Shown: piece by piece, positions 42,483-50,107 of the stretch
How positions within the stretch are numbered: the first letter of the stretch is position 1
How the letters are laid out: every line of letters begins with the position of its first letter
Source: DASUKM01 sp036278735
GTDB lineage: Bacteria; Acidobacteriota; Vicinamibacteria; Vicinamibacterales; 2-12-FULL-66-21
NCBI GenBank assembly: GCA_036278735.1
Contig: DASUKM010000010.1
Coordinates: 1-64,000 of the forward strand
Length of the DNA: 64,000 nt
Direction of reading: 5' to 3'
The notes under the pieces: model-generated
Told to the model about the DNA's origin: nothing
Database searches by the model: none
The model's input: only the letters and a program-made list of their open reading frames with translations
Translations under genes and position numbers: made by a program

Positions 42483-43787
42483 ATGGGCAGAGGGTGGAGT
42501 GTTCTCGTTCTCCTGGTGATCGCGGTGGCGCTGGGCGGCTACGCGTATTACGACTCGAAGCAGCCCCCCCCGACCGAGAAGAAGCTCGAGAAGGTGTTCA
42601 CCGGCGTCGAGGCGGACAAGATCGATCAGGTCACGATCAAGCCGGAATCCGGTGAGCGCACGACCGCGCAGAAGCAGTCCGGCGACTGGCATCTCACCTC
42701 GCCGGAAGCCGCCAAGGCGGACGCCGGCGAACTGTCCGGGATCACCAGCAGCCTCTCGTCGCTCGAGGTGCAGCGCGTGGTGGACGACAAACCGTCGGAT
42801 CTGAAGCCCTACGGTCTCGCGACCCCGCGCATCGTGGTCGATTTCTCGGCCGGCGGCAAGAAGCACGAGCTGCAGATCGGCCAGAAAACGCCGACGGGGT
42901 CGGACCTGTACGCGAAGGTGCCCGACAATCCGCGTGTCTTCCTCGTGTCGTCGTACCTGGAGGGCACCTTCAACCGGAAACCGTTCGACCTGCGCGACAA
43001 GTCGATTCTGAACGTCGATCGCGATAAGGTCGACACCCTCGACATCCAGACGTCGAATCGGCATCTGACGTTCGCGAAGAGCGGCAGCGACTGGAAGATC
43101 ACGTCGCCGGTGTCCGCTCCGGCCGACTTCAACGCGGTCGACGGCCTGGTGGGCCGGCTGAACACGACCCAGATGAAGGCCATCACCGCCGCCGACCCGA
43201 AGGACCTGAAGCCGTACGGCCTCGACGAGCCGGACGTCACCGTGAAGCTCGCGGCGGGCAGTTCCCAGGCGGCGCTCGCCATCGGGAAGACCGCCGGCGA
43301 CGCGCTGGTCTACGCGAAGGATCTGTCGCGCCCGATGGTGTTCACGATCGACGCGTCGCTCGTGAGCGATCTGAAGAAGGGAGCGGACGACTTCCGCCTG
43401 AAGGATCTGTTCAACGCGCGGGCGTTCAACACCACGCGCGTCCAGATCGTCCGCAACGGCCAGACGACGGTGTTCGAGAAGTCCGGCGAAAAGTGGAAGG
43501 AAACGGCCCCCGCGAAGAAGGACGCCGACACCGCCAAGGTCGACGCGCTCGTGACCGCGCTGACCGGCACCCACGCGACCTCGTTCGTCGCCGCGACGAA
43601 AGACACGGGACTCGACGAGCCGGAACTGACCGCGACGCTCCAGACCGACGACGGCAAGCACGAAGAGGTCGCCTTCGGGAAGCACGGCAGCGACGTCTTC
43701 GCACGGCGCGACGGCGAAGCCGGTGCCGCGAAGATTGACGCCGCGACGCTCGACGGCATCGTCAAGGCGATCGAGGCGCTGAAATAA
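42483..43787 (+). CDS. DUF4340 domain protein of the Gld-like operon
   Basis: A 434-residue protein with an N-terminal membrane anchor (WSVLVLLVIAVALGGYAYY). It has repeated alpha/beta modules containing LKPYGL..P and QIGQKTPTGSDLYAKVPD, the DUF4340 pattern, which occurs three times (around 100, 245, 370). DUF4340 proteins accompany GldA/F/G-like exporters, probably as periplasmic partners. Its TAA stop overlaps the likely start of the following lipoprotein gene by one base. Confidence 0.88.
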   Translation: MGRGWSVLVLLVIAVALGGYAYYDSKQPPPTEKKLEKVFTGVEADKIDQVTIKPESGERTTAQKQSGDWHLTSPEAAKADAGELSGITSSLSSLEVQRVVDDKPSDLKPYGLATPRIVVDFSAGGKKHELQIGQKTPTGSDLYAKVPDNPRVFLVSSYLEGTFNRKPFDLRDKSILNVDRDKVDTLDIQTSNRHLTFAKSGSDWKITSPVSAPADFNAVDGLVGRLNTTQMKAITAADPKDLKPYGLDEPDVTVKLAAGSSQAALAIGKTAGDALVYAKDLSRPMVFTIDASLVSDLKKGADDFRLKDLFNARAFNTTRVQIVRNGQTTVFEKSGEKWKETAPAKKDADTAKVDALVTALTGTHATSFVAATKDTGLDEPELTATLQTDDGKHEEVAFGKHGSDVFARRDGEAGAAKIDAATLDGIVKAIEALK

Positions 43788-45289
43788 TTCGACGCCCACT
43801 CCCGGCAATCGCCGTCTCCGCCGCCCTGACGCTCGGGGCCGGCTGCGCGTCGCACCCGCGTCCCGCGGTGCCGTCGGCGCACGCCTCTTCACCCGCCGAG
43901 CGCGGGTTGGCGACCGATCTCTCCCACATCTTCAACGCACCCGTCATGGCCCAGGGGCTCTGGGGCGTCGAGGTGCGCTCGCTCGACACCGGCCGGACGC
44001 TCTACGAGCTGAACGCGCGCAAGCTGATGATGCCGGCGTCGAACATGAAGATCGTGACGCTCGCGGCCGCCGCCCAGACGCTCGGATGGGATTACCGGTT
44101 CACCACCGCGCTGGAAACGACGGCCCCGGTCAGCGACGGCGTCCTCGAGGGAGACCTCGTCGTGCGCGGGACGGGCGACCCGAGCATCAACAGCCGCCAG
44201 CAGCGCGATGCGGCAGTGCTCGACGAATGGGCCGCGGCGCTGAAGAATGAGGGCATCGTCCGGATTGCCGGACGGGTCGTCGGCGACGACAACGCCTTCG
44301 ACGATCGGCCGCTCGGCGCCGGCTGGTCGTGGGACGACCTGCAGTACGGCTATGCCGCGCCGGTCGGCGCGCTCGAATTCGACGAGAATGCCGCCACGCT
44401 GGACGTCCGGCCCGGTCTCGCCGCCGGAGACATCACGACCGCCGAGCTGACGCCCGGCAGCGGCCTGACCATTTTGAACCGCGCCTACACCGGCGCGCCG
44501 GGATCCGTCGACACGATCGAGTTCGTGCGACACACCGATCGACCGATGCTCGAACTCACGGGGTCGCTGGCGGTCGATGCGAAGCCCGCGGCCTTCGAGG
44601 TCGCGGTCGTGAATCCCACCGTCTACTTCGCGCAGTCGGTGAAGGACGGGCTCGCGCTCCGGGGCATCGAGGTGGACGGGGACGCCGTCGATGGCGACGA
44701 CGTCCTCGACGCGCCGCCCCCGGGCACGCGGCGGATCCTGACCGCCGCGTCGTCGCCGCCGCTGCGCGACATCGCGACGGTGATGATGAAAGTGAGCCAG
44801 AACCTGTACGCCGAAACGCTGCTGAAGGCGATCGGGGCGGCGACGGCAGGCCTGGGGACCGCGGACGGCGGGCGCCTGGGCGTCCGGACGATTCTGGCCG
44901 CATGGGGCATTCCGCCGACGACGTTCGTGCAACTCGACGGGTCCGGGCTGTCGCGGTACGACTACGTGACGGCGGACATGCTCGTCACGATCCTCGCCCA
45001 CATGGCCGCCGATCCGCGGCATCACGACGCGTTCATGGCCACACTGCCAATCGCGGGGCAGGACGGCACGCTGAGGAGCCGCCTGAAGCACACGCGCGCG
45101 GAAGCGAACGCGATCGCCAAGACCGGATCCATGGCCAACACGCGGGCGCTCTCCGGCTACGTTCGGACGCGCGACGACGAGCTGCTGGCGTACTCGATCC
45201 TGGCCAACGCGTTCGACATCCCTGCCACGACCGTGAACTGGATCGCCGACCTCGCCGTCGAGACCCTCTCGAATTTCACACGCCGGTAG
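43787..45289 (+). CDS. dacB: Lipoprotein D-Ala-D-Ala carboxypeptidase/endopeptidase (PBP4 type, S13), probable ATT start
   Basis: A serine peptidase S13. The SxxK motif is in PASNMKIVT, SxN in MMKVSQNLYAETL, and KTG in AIAKTGSMA. The first standard start (GTG, 43868) would omit the export signal. In the same frame upstream, codons from 43787 read RRPLPAIAVSAALTLGAGCAS, a textbook lipoprotein signal with lipobox GAGC. No ATG, GTG or TTG precedes it in frame. The only plausible initiator is ATT at 43787, which overlaps the previous stop as TAATT, the same geometry as the common TAATG coupling. With it the protein is 500 residues, normal for PBP4. It trims or cleaves peptidoglycan cross-links. 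Confidence 0.85.
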   Translation: MRRPLPAIAVSAALTLGAGCASHPRPAVPSAHASSPAERGLATDLSHIFNAPVMAQGLWGVEVRSLDTGRTLYELNARKLMMPASNMKIVTLAAAAQTLGWDYRFTTALETTAPVSDGVLEGDLVVRGTGDPSINSRQQRDAAVLDEWAAALKNEGIVRIAGRVVGDDNAFDDRPLGAGWSWDDLQYGYAAPVGALEFDENAATLDVRPGLAAGDITTAELTPGSGLTILNRAYTGAPGSVDTIEFVRHTDRPMLELTGSLAVDAKPAAFEVAVVNPTVYFAQSVKDGLALRGIEVDGDAVDGDDVLDAPPPGTRRILTAASSPPLRDIATVMMKVSQNLYAETLLKAIGAATAGLGTADGGRLGVRTILAAWGIPPTTFVQLDGSGLSRYDYVTADMLVTILAHMAADPRHHDAFMATLPIAGQDGTLRSRLKHTRAEANAIAKTGSMANTRALSGYVRTRDDELLAYSILANAFDIPATTVNWIADLAVETLSNFTRR

Positions 45290-45290
45290 T

Positions 45291-45329
45291 TGGGCTTTGG
45301 GCTTTGGGCTTTGGGCTTTGGGCTTTGGG
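45291..45329. repeat. GGGCTTT heptamer array
   Basis: Five consecutive copies of GGGCTTT starting immediately after the dacB stop codon. It is the most uniform array of this family in the window. Confidence 0.95.
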
Positions 45330-45360
45330 AGGTGCCGGCACAACGCTCGTTCTATCGCCA

Positions 45361-45366
45361 TAGAAT
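45361..45366 (+). promoter_or_regulatory. -10 box TAGAAT 6 nt before a GTG start
   Basis: TAGAAT is followed by 6 nt and then the GTG of the HEAT protein at 45373, so transcription would start at the initiation codon. The same hexamer and spacing precede the ArsC-like gene at 48834. Confidence 0.45.
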
Positions 45367-45372
45367 GATCAC

Positions 45373-46176
45373 GTGTCGAGATTCGTGGTCCTGCTGCTGG
45401 CGCTCGTGGCCGGCGTCGGCGCGGCGATCTGGTACTACCGATCGCCCGAGGCCGGTTCCGCGGCGATTCGCGTGGCGCGGCCGAGCGTGCGATTCCTCGA
45501 CGACCTGACGAGCCAGAACCCCCGCGACGTCGAACGGGGCACGGCCGAAGTGCAGCAGCTCGGCACGTCGGCGCTGCCGGCCATCCGCGCCACGCTGCAG
45601 GACGATGGCGCGCCGCAGGAACGGCGCCGGGCCGCGCTCAAGGCGTGCGCGATCCTCGGCCCGAGCGCCGCCGAGGCCATTCCCGACATCATCGCGCTCC
45701 TGCAGGATCCGGAGTACGCCCCGGAAGCCGCGCTGGCCGCGAGCTTCATGGGCTCGCTCACCGTTGTCCCGCTCGAGCAGGCCTTCCACAATTCCGACGA
45801 CGGGGTGGTCCGGCGTGAGGCGCTGCGATCGATCGGCAAGCTGCGCGAGCGAGCGTCGATCGATCCGCAGCTGGTGCTTCCGCTGCTCTTCGAAGGACTC
45901 GCGGATCCGGATCCGTCCGTTCGCGAGATTGCGGTCACCTATCTCGGGATCGTCCGTGACGATCCGACGCACGCGGTGCCGGCGCTCGCCAAGGCGCTCG
46001 ACGACGAAGATGCCGGCGTGCGGCGCGCGGCCGCGGTCGCGCTCGGCGCATACGGAGCGCTTGCCCAGGGGGCGGTCCCGGCCCTGCGGAAGGCGATGCG
46101 GGATCCGGACGAGGACGTGCGGCGTGAGGCCGGCCGGGCGCTCGTGCTCATTTCCGAGGGGACAAAGGGGGGCTGA
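45373..46176 (+). CDS. Membrane-anchored HEAT-repeat protein
   Basis: A 267-residue protein with an N-terminal signal-anchor helix (FVVLLLALVAGVGAAIWYY). About six HEAT/PBS-lyase-like repeats follow, for example RRAALKACAILGPSAAEAIPDIIALLQD, VREIAVTYLGIVRDDPTHAVPALAKALDD and VRRAAAVALGAYGALAQGAVPALRKAMRD. Such solenoids bind partner proteins; no enzymatic motif is present. The start is GTG with no ribosome binding site, preceded by a -10-like TAGAAT. Confidence 0.83.
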   Translation: MSRFVVLLLALVAGVGAAIWYYRSPEAGSAAIRVARPSVRFLDDLTSQNPRDVERGTAEVQQLGTSALPAIRATLQDDGAPQERRRAALKACAILGPSAAEAIPDIIALLQDPEYAPEAALAASFMGSLTVVPLEQAFHNSDDGVVRREALRSIGKLRERASIDPQLVLPLLFEGLADPDPSVREIAVTYLGIVRDDPTHAVPALAKALDDEDAGVRRAAAVALGAYGALAQGAVPALRKAMRDPDEDVRREAGRALVLISEGTKGG

Positions 46177-46181
46177 CGCCG

Positions 46182-47402
46182 TCAGCGGCCGGCCGTCCCC
46201 CGCGCCGCCTCCCGCACCGTCTCGGCGACGTCCGCGGCGGGGGCGTTGATGCCACCGCCCTGCGCGAGTTCCGGCCGCCCCCCTCCCTTGCCGCCGAACG
46301 CCGAGACAGCGGCGCTGAGCAGCGCGCGGCAGTCGACGCCGGCGGCGGCGCCGCACGCGATCGCCACGGACGCCGGAGCGGGCTCGCTGACGACGACTGC
46401 GACGACGTCCGGCTGCTCCGCGAGACGGCCGGCGAGCGCCTTCAGCGCGTTCATGTCCCAGCCGGTCTCGACCGCGGTCACCAGCCGCACGGCGCCGACC
46501 GTCTCGGCTGATCCGATCAGAGCGGCCGCTTCGTGGCCCGCCAGCTCGGTCTGCAGATCCTTCACGTGACGGCGCAGACTCTTCGCGTCCGCCTGCACCC
46601 GTTCGATCGCGGAGGGCATTTCCGCGGGGGAGACGCTGAGCACCCGGAGGCTGGCGGCCATCGCGTCCCGCAGCGCGCGGAAGCCGTCGAGCGCGCGCCG
46701 GCCGCACAGGAACGTCACCCGCGAACCGCCGCGGAAGCGTTCGCTCGCGGCAATCGCGATCATGCCGATCGCGCCCGTCCGCGCGACGTGCGTCCCGCCG
46801 CACGCGGACAGATCGAAATCGGCGATGTCGATCAGGCGCAGCGTGCCGGCGCGCGCGGACGGCTTGCGCAGCGAGAGCCGCGCCGCTTCGTCGGCGTCCA
46901 CGAACCGGATCGCGACCGGACGGTCCTCCCAGACGATCCGGCAGGCTTCGTCCTCGACGGCCGTCAATTCGGCCGGCGAGACCTGGCGGGCGAGGTCGAT
47001 CGTCGCCGACGCCGCGCCGAGATGAAAACTCTCGGTGCGAATGCCGAACAGCCGATCGAAGGCAGCCGAGAGCACGTGCTGGCCGGTGTGCTGCTGCATG
47101 TGATCGAAGCGCCGCGCCCAATCGATCGTGCCGTGCAAGCGGCCCGGCGGCGGCAGCTCGTCGACGACGTGCACGATCCGGCCGTCCTCCTCGTCGACGA
47201 CGTCGACGACCCGCACGGCTGGCGCCGACGGGTCCGTCGCCGGCGTGAGCGCGCCGGTGTCGAAGGGCTGGCCGCCCGACGTGGGATAGAACGCCGTGCG
47301 GTCGAGCACGACGGCCGGACGTCCCTCGTGGGTCAGCGTCGCGACGACGGACGCGTCGAACTCTCCGAGGTACGGGTCGGCGTAATAGAGACGTTCGGTC
47401 AT
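46182..47402 (-). CDS. Alanyl-tRNA editing protein (AlaX-L type)
   Basis: A 406-residue protein. The N-terminal half matches the AlaRS second additional domain: TAFYPTSGGQPFDTG, the zinc ligands in HTGQHVLSAAF (HxxxH), and the later SACGGTHVARTG (CxxxH). The C-terminal DHHA1 domain includes GGRPELAQGGG. This is the free-standing editing factor that hydrolyses Ser-tRNA(Ala) or Gly-tRNA(Ala). It overlaps queC by 4 nt, giving a small tRNA-quality and tRNA-modification operon. Confidence 0.9.
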   Translation of the reverse strand: MTERLYYADPYLGEFDASVVATLTHEGRPAVVLDRTAFYPTSGGQPFDTGALTPATDPSAPAVRVVDVVDEEDGRIVHVVDELPPPGRLHGTIDWARRFDHMQQHTGQHVLSAAFDRLFGIRTESFHLGAASATIDLARQVSPAELTAVEDEACRIVWEDRPVAIRFVDADEAARLSLRKPSARAGTLRLIDIADFDLSACGGTHVARTGAIGMIAIAASERFRGGSRVTFLCGRRALDGFRALRDAMAASLRVLSVSPAEMPSAIERVQADAKSLRRHVKDLQTELAGHEAAALIGSAETVGAVRLVTAVETGWDMNALKALAGRLAEQPDVVAVVVSEPAPASVAIACGAAAGVDCRALLSAAVSAFGGKGGGRPELAQGGGINAPAADVAETVREAARGTAGR

Positions 47403-48085
47403 GAGCGAAGAGAGGTTGGATCGGCGACGCCCGCCTCGCGGAACCCGCGCGCGCGCAGCACGCAGCTGTCGCAGCGCCCGCAGGGGCCGCCGCCAGGGTC
47501 TGGATCGTAGCAGCTGTGCGTGAGCCCGTAGTCGAGGCCGAGCGCGACGCCGCGCTCGATAATCTGAGCTTTGCTCATGTGCAGCAGCGGCGCGAGGATC
47601 TGAATCGGCCGACCCTCGACGCCGGCGCGCGTCGCCAGCGCCGCGACACGCTCGAACGCCTGCAGGTACTCCGGCCGGCAGTCCGGATATCCGGAGTAGT
47701 CGAGCGCGTTCACGCCGATGACAATGGCGCGCGCCTCGATCACTTCCGCCCAGCCGAGCGCGAGCGAAAGGAAGATCGTGTTCCTCGCGGGAACGTACGT
47801 CGACGGAATCTCGGCCGTGTCGAGCGCGCGATCCTTCGGCACCGCGCCGTCTCCGACGAGCGCGGAGCCGCCAATCGCGGAGAGGTTGACGTCGATCTCG
47901 AGCTGCCGAACGATCCCGAGCGCCTGTGCCACCGCGCGCGACGCCTCGATCTCGCGCGCGTGCACCTGGCCGTACCGCACGGTAAGCGCGTACAGATCGT
48001 AGCCCTCGGCTCGGACGATCGCTCCCGCCGTATACGAATCCAGCCCACCGCTCAAGAGCACGACCGCTCGGGACAAGTCAGTCAC
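47399..48085 (-). CDS. queC: 7-cyano-7-deazaguanine synthase
   Basis: A 228-residue PP-loop enzyme: SGGLDSYTAG (ATP pyrophosphatase loop), the YVPARNTIFLSLALGWAE signature, YPDCRPEY, and the C-terminal zinc site CYDPDPGGGPCGRCDSC. It converts CDG to preQ0 in queuosine biosynthesis. The start is GTG at 48085, and this codon is itself part of the adjacent CTGGTGA-type heptamer array; a TTG three codons in is an alternative. No ribosome binding site is visible. Confidence 0.93.
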   Translation of the reverse strand: MTDLSRAVVLLSGGLDSYTAGAIVRAEGYDLYALTVRYGQVHAREIEASRAVAQALGIVRQLEIDVNLSAIGGSALVGDGAVPKDRALDTAEIPSTYVPARNTIFLSLALGWAEVIEARAIVIGVNALDYSGYPDCRPEYLQAFERVAALATRAGVEGRPIQILAPLLHMSKAQIIERGVALGLDYGLTHSCYDPDPGGGPCGRCDSCVLRARGFREAGVADPTSLRS

Positions 48086-48129
48086 CAGTCACCAGTTGCC
48101 AGTTCCCAGTTGCCAGTTGCCAGTTCCCA
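48083..48129. repeat. CCAGTTG/CCAGTTC heptamer array overlapping the queC start
   Basis: About six units with 7-bp period (CCAGTCA, CCAGTTG, CCAGTTC). The unit closest to queC supplies its GTG start codon on the minus strand. Confidence 0.9.
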
Positions 48130-48156
48130 AAGCCTCTCTAAATTCCAAACCCCGAG

Positions 48157-48798
48157 TCACACTCCCCGCGTCTCCGGGCTCCAGATGTACTTGTGGGCCT
48201 GGAGCTGGAGGCGGACGGGCAGGCGATCCGCGAGGATCCACTCGGCCAGGGGTTTCGGTTCGAGGACGCCATGGACGGGAGAAAACAAAACCGCGGCCGC
48301 ACGGCGCCCGAGGTCGTGGCGTCCGACGACGTCGCGCGCGTAGTCGTAGTCGGCGCGGTCGCGCAGCACGAACTTCACCTCGTCGCGCGGGCGGAGCCGA
48401 TCGAGATTCTCCCAGCACATCTCGTCGGCTTCACCGCTGCCCGGACACTTGACGTCGAGGATCGTCACGACCGCCGGCGGCACGCGCGCGGTGCTGCGGT
48501 GACCGCCGGTCTCGAGCATCACCTCGTAGCCGGCCGCCAGCAGCCGCTCCATCAGCGGATACACGTCGGCCTGCAGAAGCGGTTCGCCGCCCGTCACCTC
48601 CACCAGGGGACAGCCGTAGCCGCGGACGCGATCGAGGACGGCGTCGATCGCCATCTTCTGCCCCTCGTGGAACGCGTACGGCGTGTCGCACCACGTGCAC
48701 CGCAGATCGCACGCCGTCAGCCGCACGAACACGCACGGCCGCCCGCTGAACGACGACTCCCCCTGAATGGAGTGGAAGATCTCGTGGACGGTGAGCAT
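48157..48798 (-). CDS. queE: 7-carboxy-7-deazaguanine synthase (radical SAM)
   Basis: A 213-residue radical SAM enzyme with the QueE-type start EIFHSIQGES and the cluster motif CDLRCTWCDTPYAF (CxxxCxxC). It also has VEVTGGEPLLQ for SAM binding. It contracts carboxytetrahydropterin to CDG, the step before QueC. It is divergent from the ArsC-like selenoprotein gene with only 35 nt between starts; TAAAAT on the minus strand (48814-48809) is a candidate -10 and AAAGGG a possible ribosome site. Confidence 0.93.
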   Translation of the reverse strand: MLTVHEIFHSIQGESSFSGRPCVFVRLTACDLRCTWCDTPYAFHEGQKMAIDAVLDRVRGYGCPLVEVTGGEPLLQADVYPLMERLLAAGYEVMLETGGHRSTARVPPAVVTILDVKCPGSGEADEMCWENLDRLRPRDEVKFVLRDRADYDYARDVVGRHDLGRRAAAVLFSPVHGVLEPKPLAEWILADRLPVRLQLQAHKYIWSPETRGV

Positions 48799-48821
48799 GT
48801 AACCCTTTATTTTAGCCCGAG

Positions 48822-48827
48822 TAGAAT
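48822..48827 (+). promoter_or_regulatory. -10 box TAGAAT 6 nt before the selenoprotein ATG
   Basis: TAGAAT ends 6 nt before the ATG at 48834, so the mRNA should begin at the start codon. No ribosome binding site fits between them. Confidence 0.45.
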
Positions 48828-48833
48828 AGTCGG

Positions 48834-49169
48834 ATGCCGAAGCCGACCTTCTACTGGAAACCCACCTGAACGACGTGCCGCAATGCCAGAAGTTTTCTGG
48901 ATACGCACCACGTAGACGTCGAGGAGCGCGACATCAACCGCAACCCGCCCGACCGGGCCTTCCTCGAGAAGCATATCGACCGCGACCGCTTCCTCGACTA
49001 CGTCAGCACGCGGAGCCCGGTCTGGAAGCAGCGGCCGCTGCCGCGGTCGAAGAAGGAAGCGATCGATCTGATGATGGAGAACCCGAACCTGATCAGGCGC
49101 CCGGTGCTGGTCAAGGGGACGAAGACCATTTTCGGGTTCGACAAAGAGGCGTACGCGAAGCTGGGATGA
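48834..49169 (+). CDS. ArsC/Spx-like thioredoxin-fold protein with in-frame TGA, probable selenoprotein
   Basis: The reading frame encodes MPKPTFYWKPT, then TGA (48867-48869), then TTCRNARSFLDTHHVDVEER, and further on STRSPVWKQR, MENPNLIRRPVLVKG and FGFDKEAYAKLG. This is a complete ArsC-like protein of 111 residues once the TGA is read through. Family members have P-C-T-T-C-R at this point, so TGA replaces exactly the first redox Cys and gives a UxxC motif. A hairpin meeting bacterial SECIS rules follows 22 nt later. Everything after the TGA is intact and the stop overlaps the next gene by 4 nt (ATGA), which argues against a decayed gene. It would be a thiol/selenol oxidoreductase; substrate unknown. 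Confidence 0.8.
48875..48908 (+). promoter_or_regulatory. Candidate bacterial SECIS hairpin
   Basis: A perfect 6-bp upper stem, CCAGAA/UUCUGG (48886-48891 with 48895-48900), closes a GUU apical loop with G first. The lower arms GUGC (48875-48878) and GCAC (48905-48908) can pair across an internal loop. The apical loop begins 22 nt after the TGA, inside the 16-37 nt window known for SelB-dependent elements. Confidence 0.7.
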
Positions 49170-50107
49170 GTGAAATCCGCGTCGGGACGTCGGGCTGGAG
49201 CTATCCCTCCGGGCGCGGGACGTGGAACGGGATCTTCTATCCGGTTGCCCCCGGCGCGTCGCGGCGCAAAGGGGGGTTCGACGAGCTCGCGTTCTACGCG
49301 GAGCATTTCGAGACCGTGGAGGTGAATTCCTCGTTCTACGGCATCCCGTCGCCTCGCACCGTGCAGTCCTGGATCGAGCGCACCCGCCCCGGCTTCGAGT
49401 TCTCCTTGAAGCTGTATCAGAAGTTCACGCACCCGGACATGTTCGTCGAGGCCACCGGGGAGGATCCCGCGGACCTCGGCGCAACGGACGTCGACGAATT
49501 CCGGCGCGCGCTCGACCCGCTCGTCACCGCCGGGCGGCTGGGCGCGCTGCTCGCGCAGTTTCCCCCGAGCTTCAAGAACGACTCACACGCGCGGGGTTAT
49601 CTCGAGTGGCTGCTCGGCAGCTTCCGCCAGTATCCCGTGGCGGTGGAGCTCCGCGACCGCAGCTGGAGCGACGACCCGTCGGGCACGCTCGCGCTGCTCG
49701 GGTCGTTCGATGCCGCCTGGGCGCAGATCGACGAGCCGAAATTCAAGTTCTCGATCCGGCAGAACCTGGCGGCCAACGCGCGGACGTTCTACTACATGCG
49801 GCTGCACGGCCGGAACGCCGCGCAGTGGTGGCGGCACGAGAAATCGGAGGACCGCTACGACTATTTCTACAGCGACCGGGAGCTCGCGCCGTTTGCCGAT
49901 GCCGCCGCGGCCGCCGCGCGCGAGGTCAAGAAGGCGTACCTGTACACGAACAACCACTTTTCCGCGAAATCGGTGGCGAACGCCGCGATGATCAAGCAGC
50001 ACCTCGGCCAGCCGCTCGACGGCGCCTATCCGGAACCGTTCGTCGAACGGTATCCGGAGCTCCGGGGACTCGTCAGCGTGCTTCCCCCTTCACCGTCGCG
50101 CGCTTGA
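49166..50107 (+). CDS. DUF72 family TIM-barrel protein
   Basis: A 313-residue protein with the DUF72 landmarks: IRVGTSGWSYPSG at the start, YAEHFETVEVNSSFYGIPS, FEFSLKLYQKFTH, LGALLAQFPPSFKN, YPVAVELRDRSW and YLYTNNHFSAKSVANA. The family folds as an endonuclease IV/xylose isomerase-like barrel, and no reaction is established. It starts inside the stop of the selenoprotein gene (ATGA), implying translational coupling. Its 3' end overlaps the convergent peptidylprolyl isomerase gene by 35 nt. Confidence 0.92.
   Translation: MSEIRVGTSGWSYPSGRGTWNGIFYPVAPGASRRKGGFDELAFYAEHFETVEVNSSFYGIPSPRTVQSWIERTRPGFEFSLKLYQKFTHPDMFVEATGEDPADLGATDVDEFRRALDPLVTAGRLGALLAQFPPSFKNDSHARGYLEWLLGSFRQYPVAVELRDRSWSDDPSGTLALLGSFDAAWAQIDEPKFKFSIRQNLAANARTFYYMRLHGRNAAQWWRHEKSEDRYDYFYSDRELAPFADAAAAAAREVKKAYLYTNNHFSAKSVANAAMIKQHLGQPLDGAYPEPFVERYPELRGLVSVLPPSPSRA

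Noticed and set aside
40842..43892. 1000-codon minus-strand open frame antisense to the Gld-like operon
   Set aside because: Low-complexity Arg/Val/Asp composition. The plus-strand genes have domain motifs and coupled starts.
48799..48833. preQ1 riboswitch before queE
   Set aside because: Only 35 nt separate the divergent starts and no preQ1-type pseudoknot sequence is seen.
48834..48869. Plain nonsense-mutation pseudogene explanation of the in-frame TGA
   Set aside because: The TGA replaces precisely the redox Cys, the rest of the gene is intact with coupled stop/start, and a SECIS-like hairpin follows. It remains the main alternative until selenium genes are confirmed.
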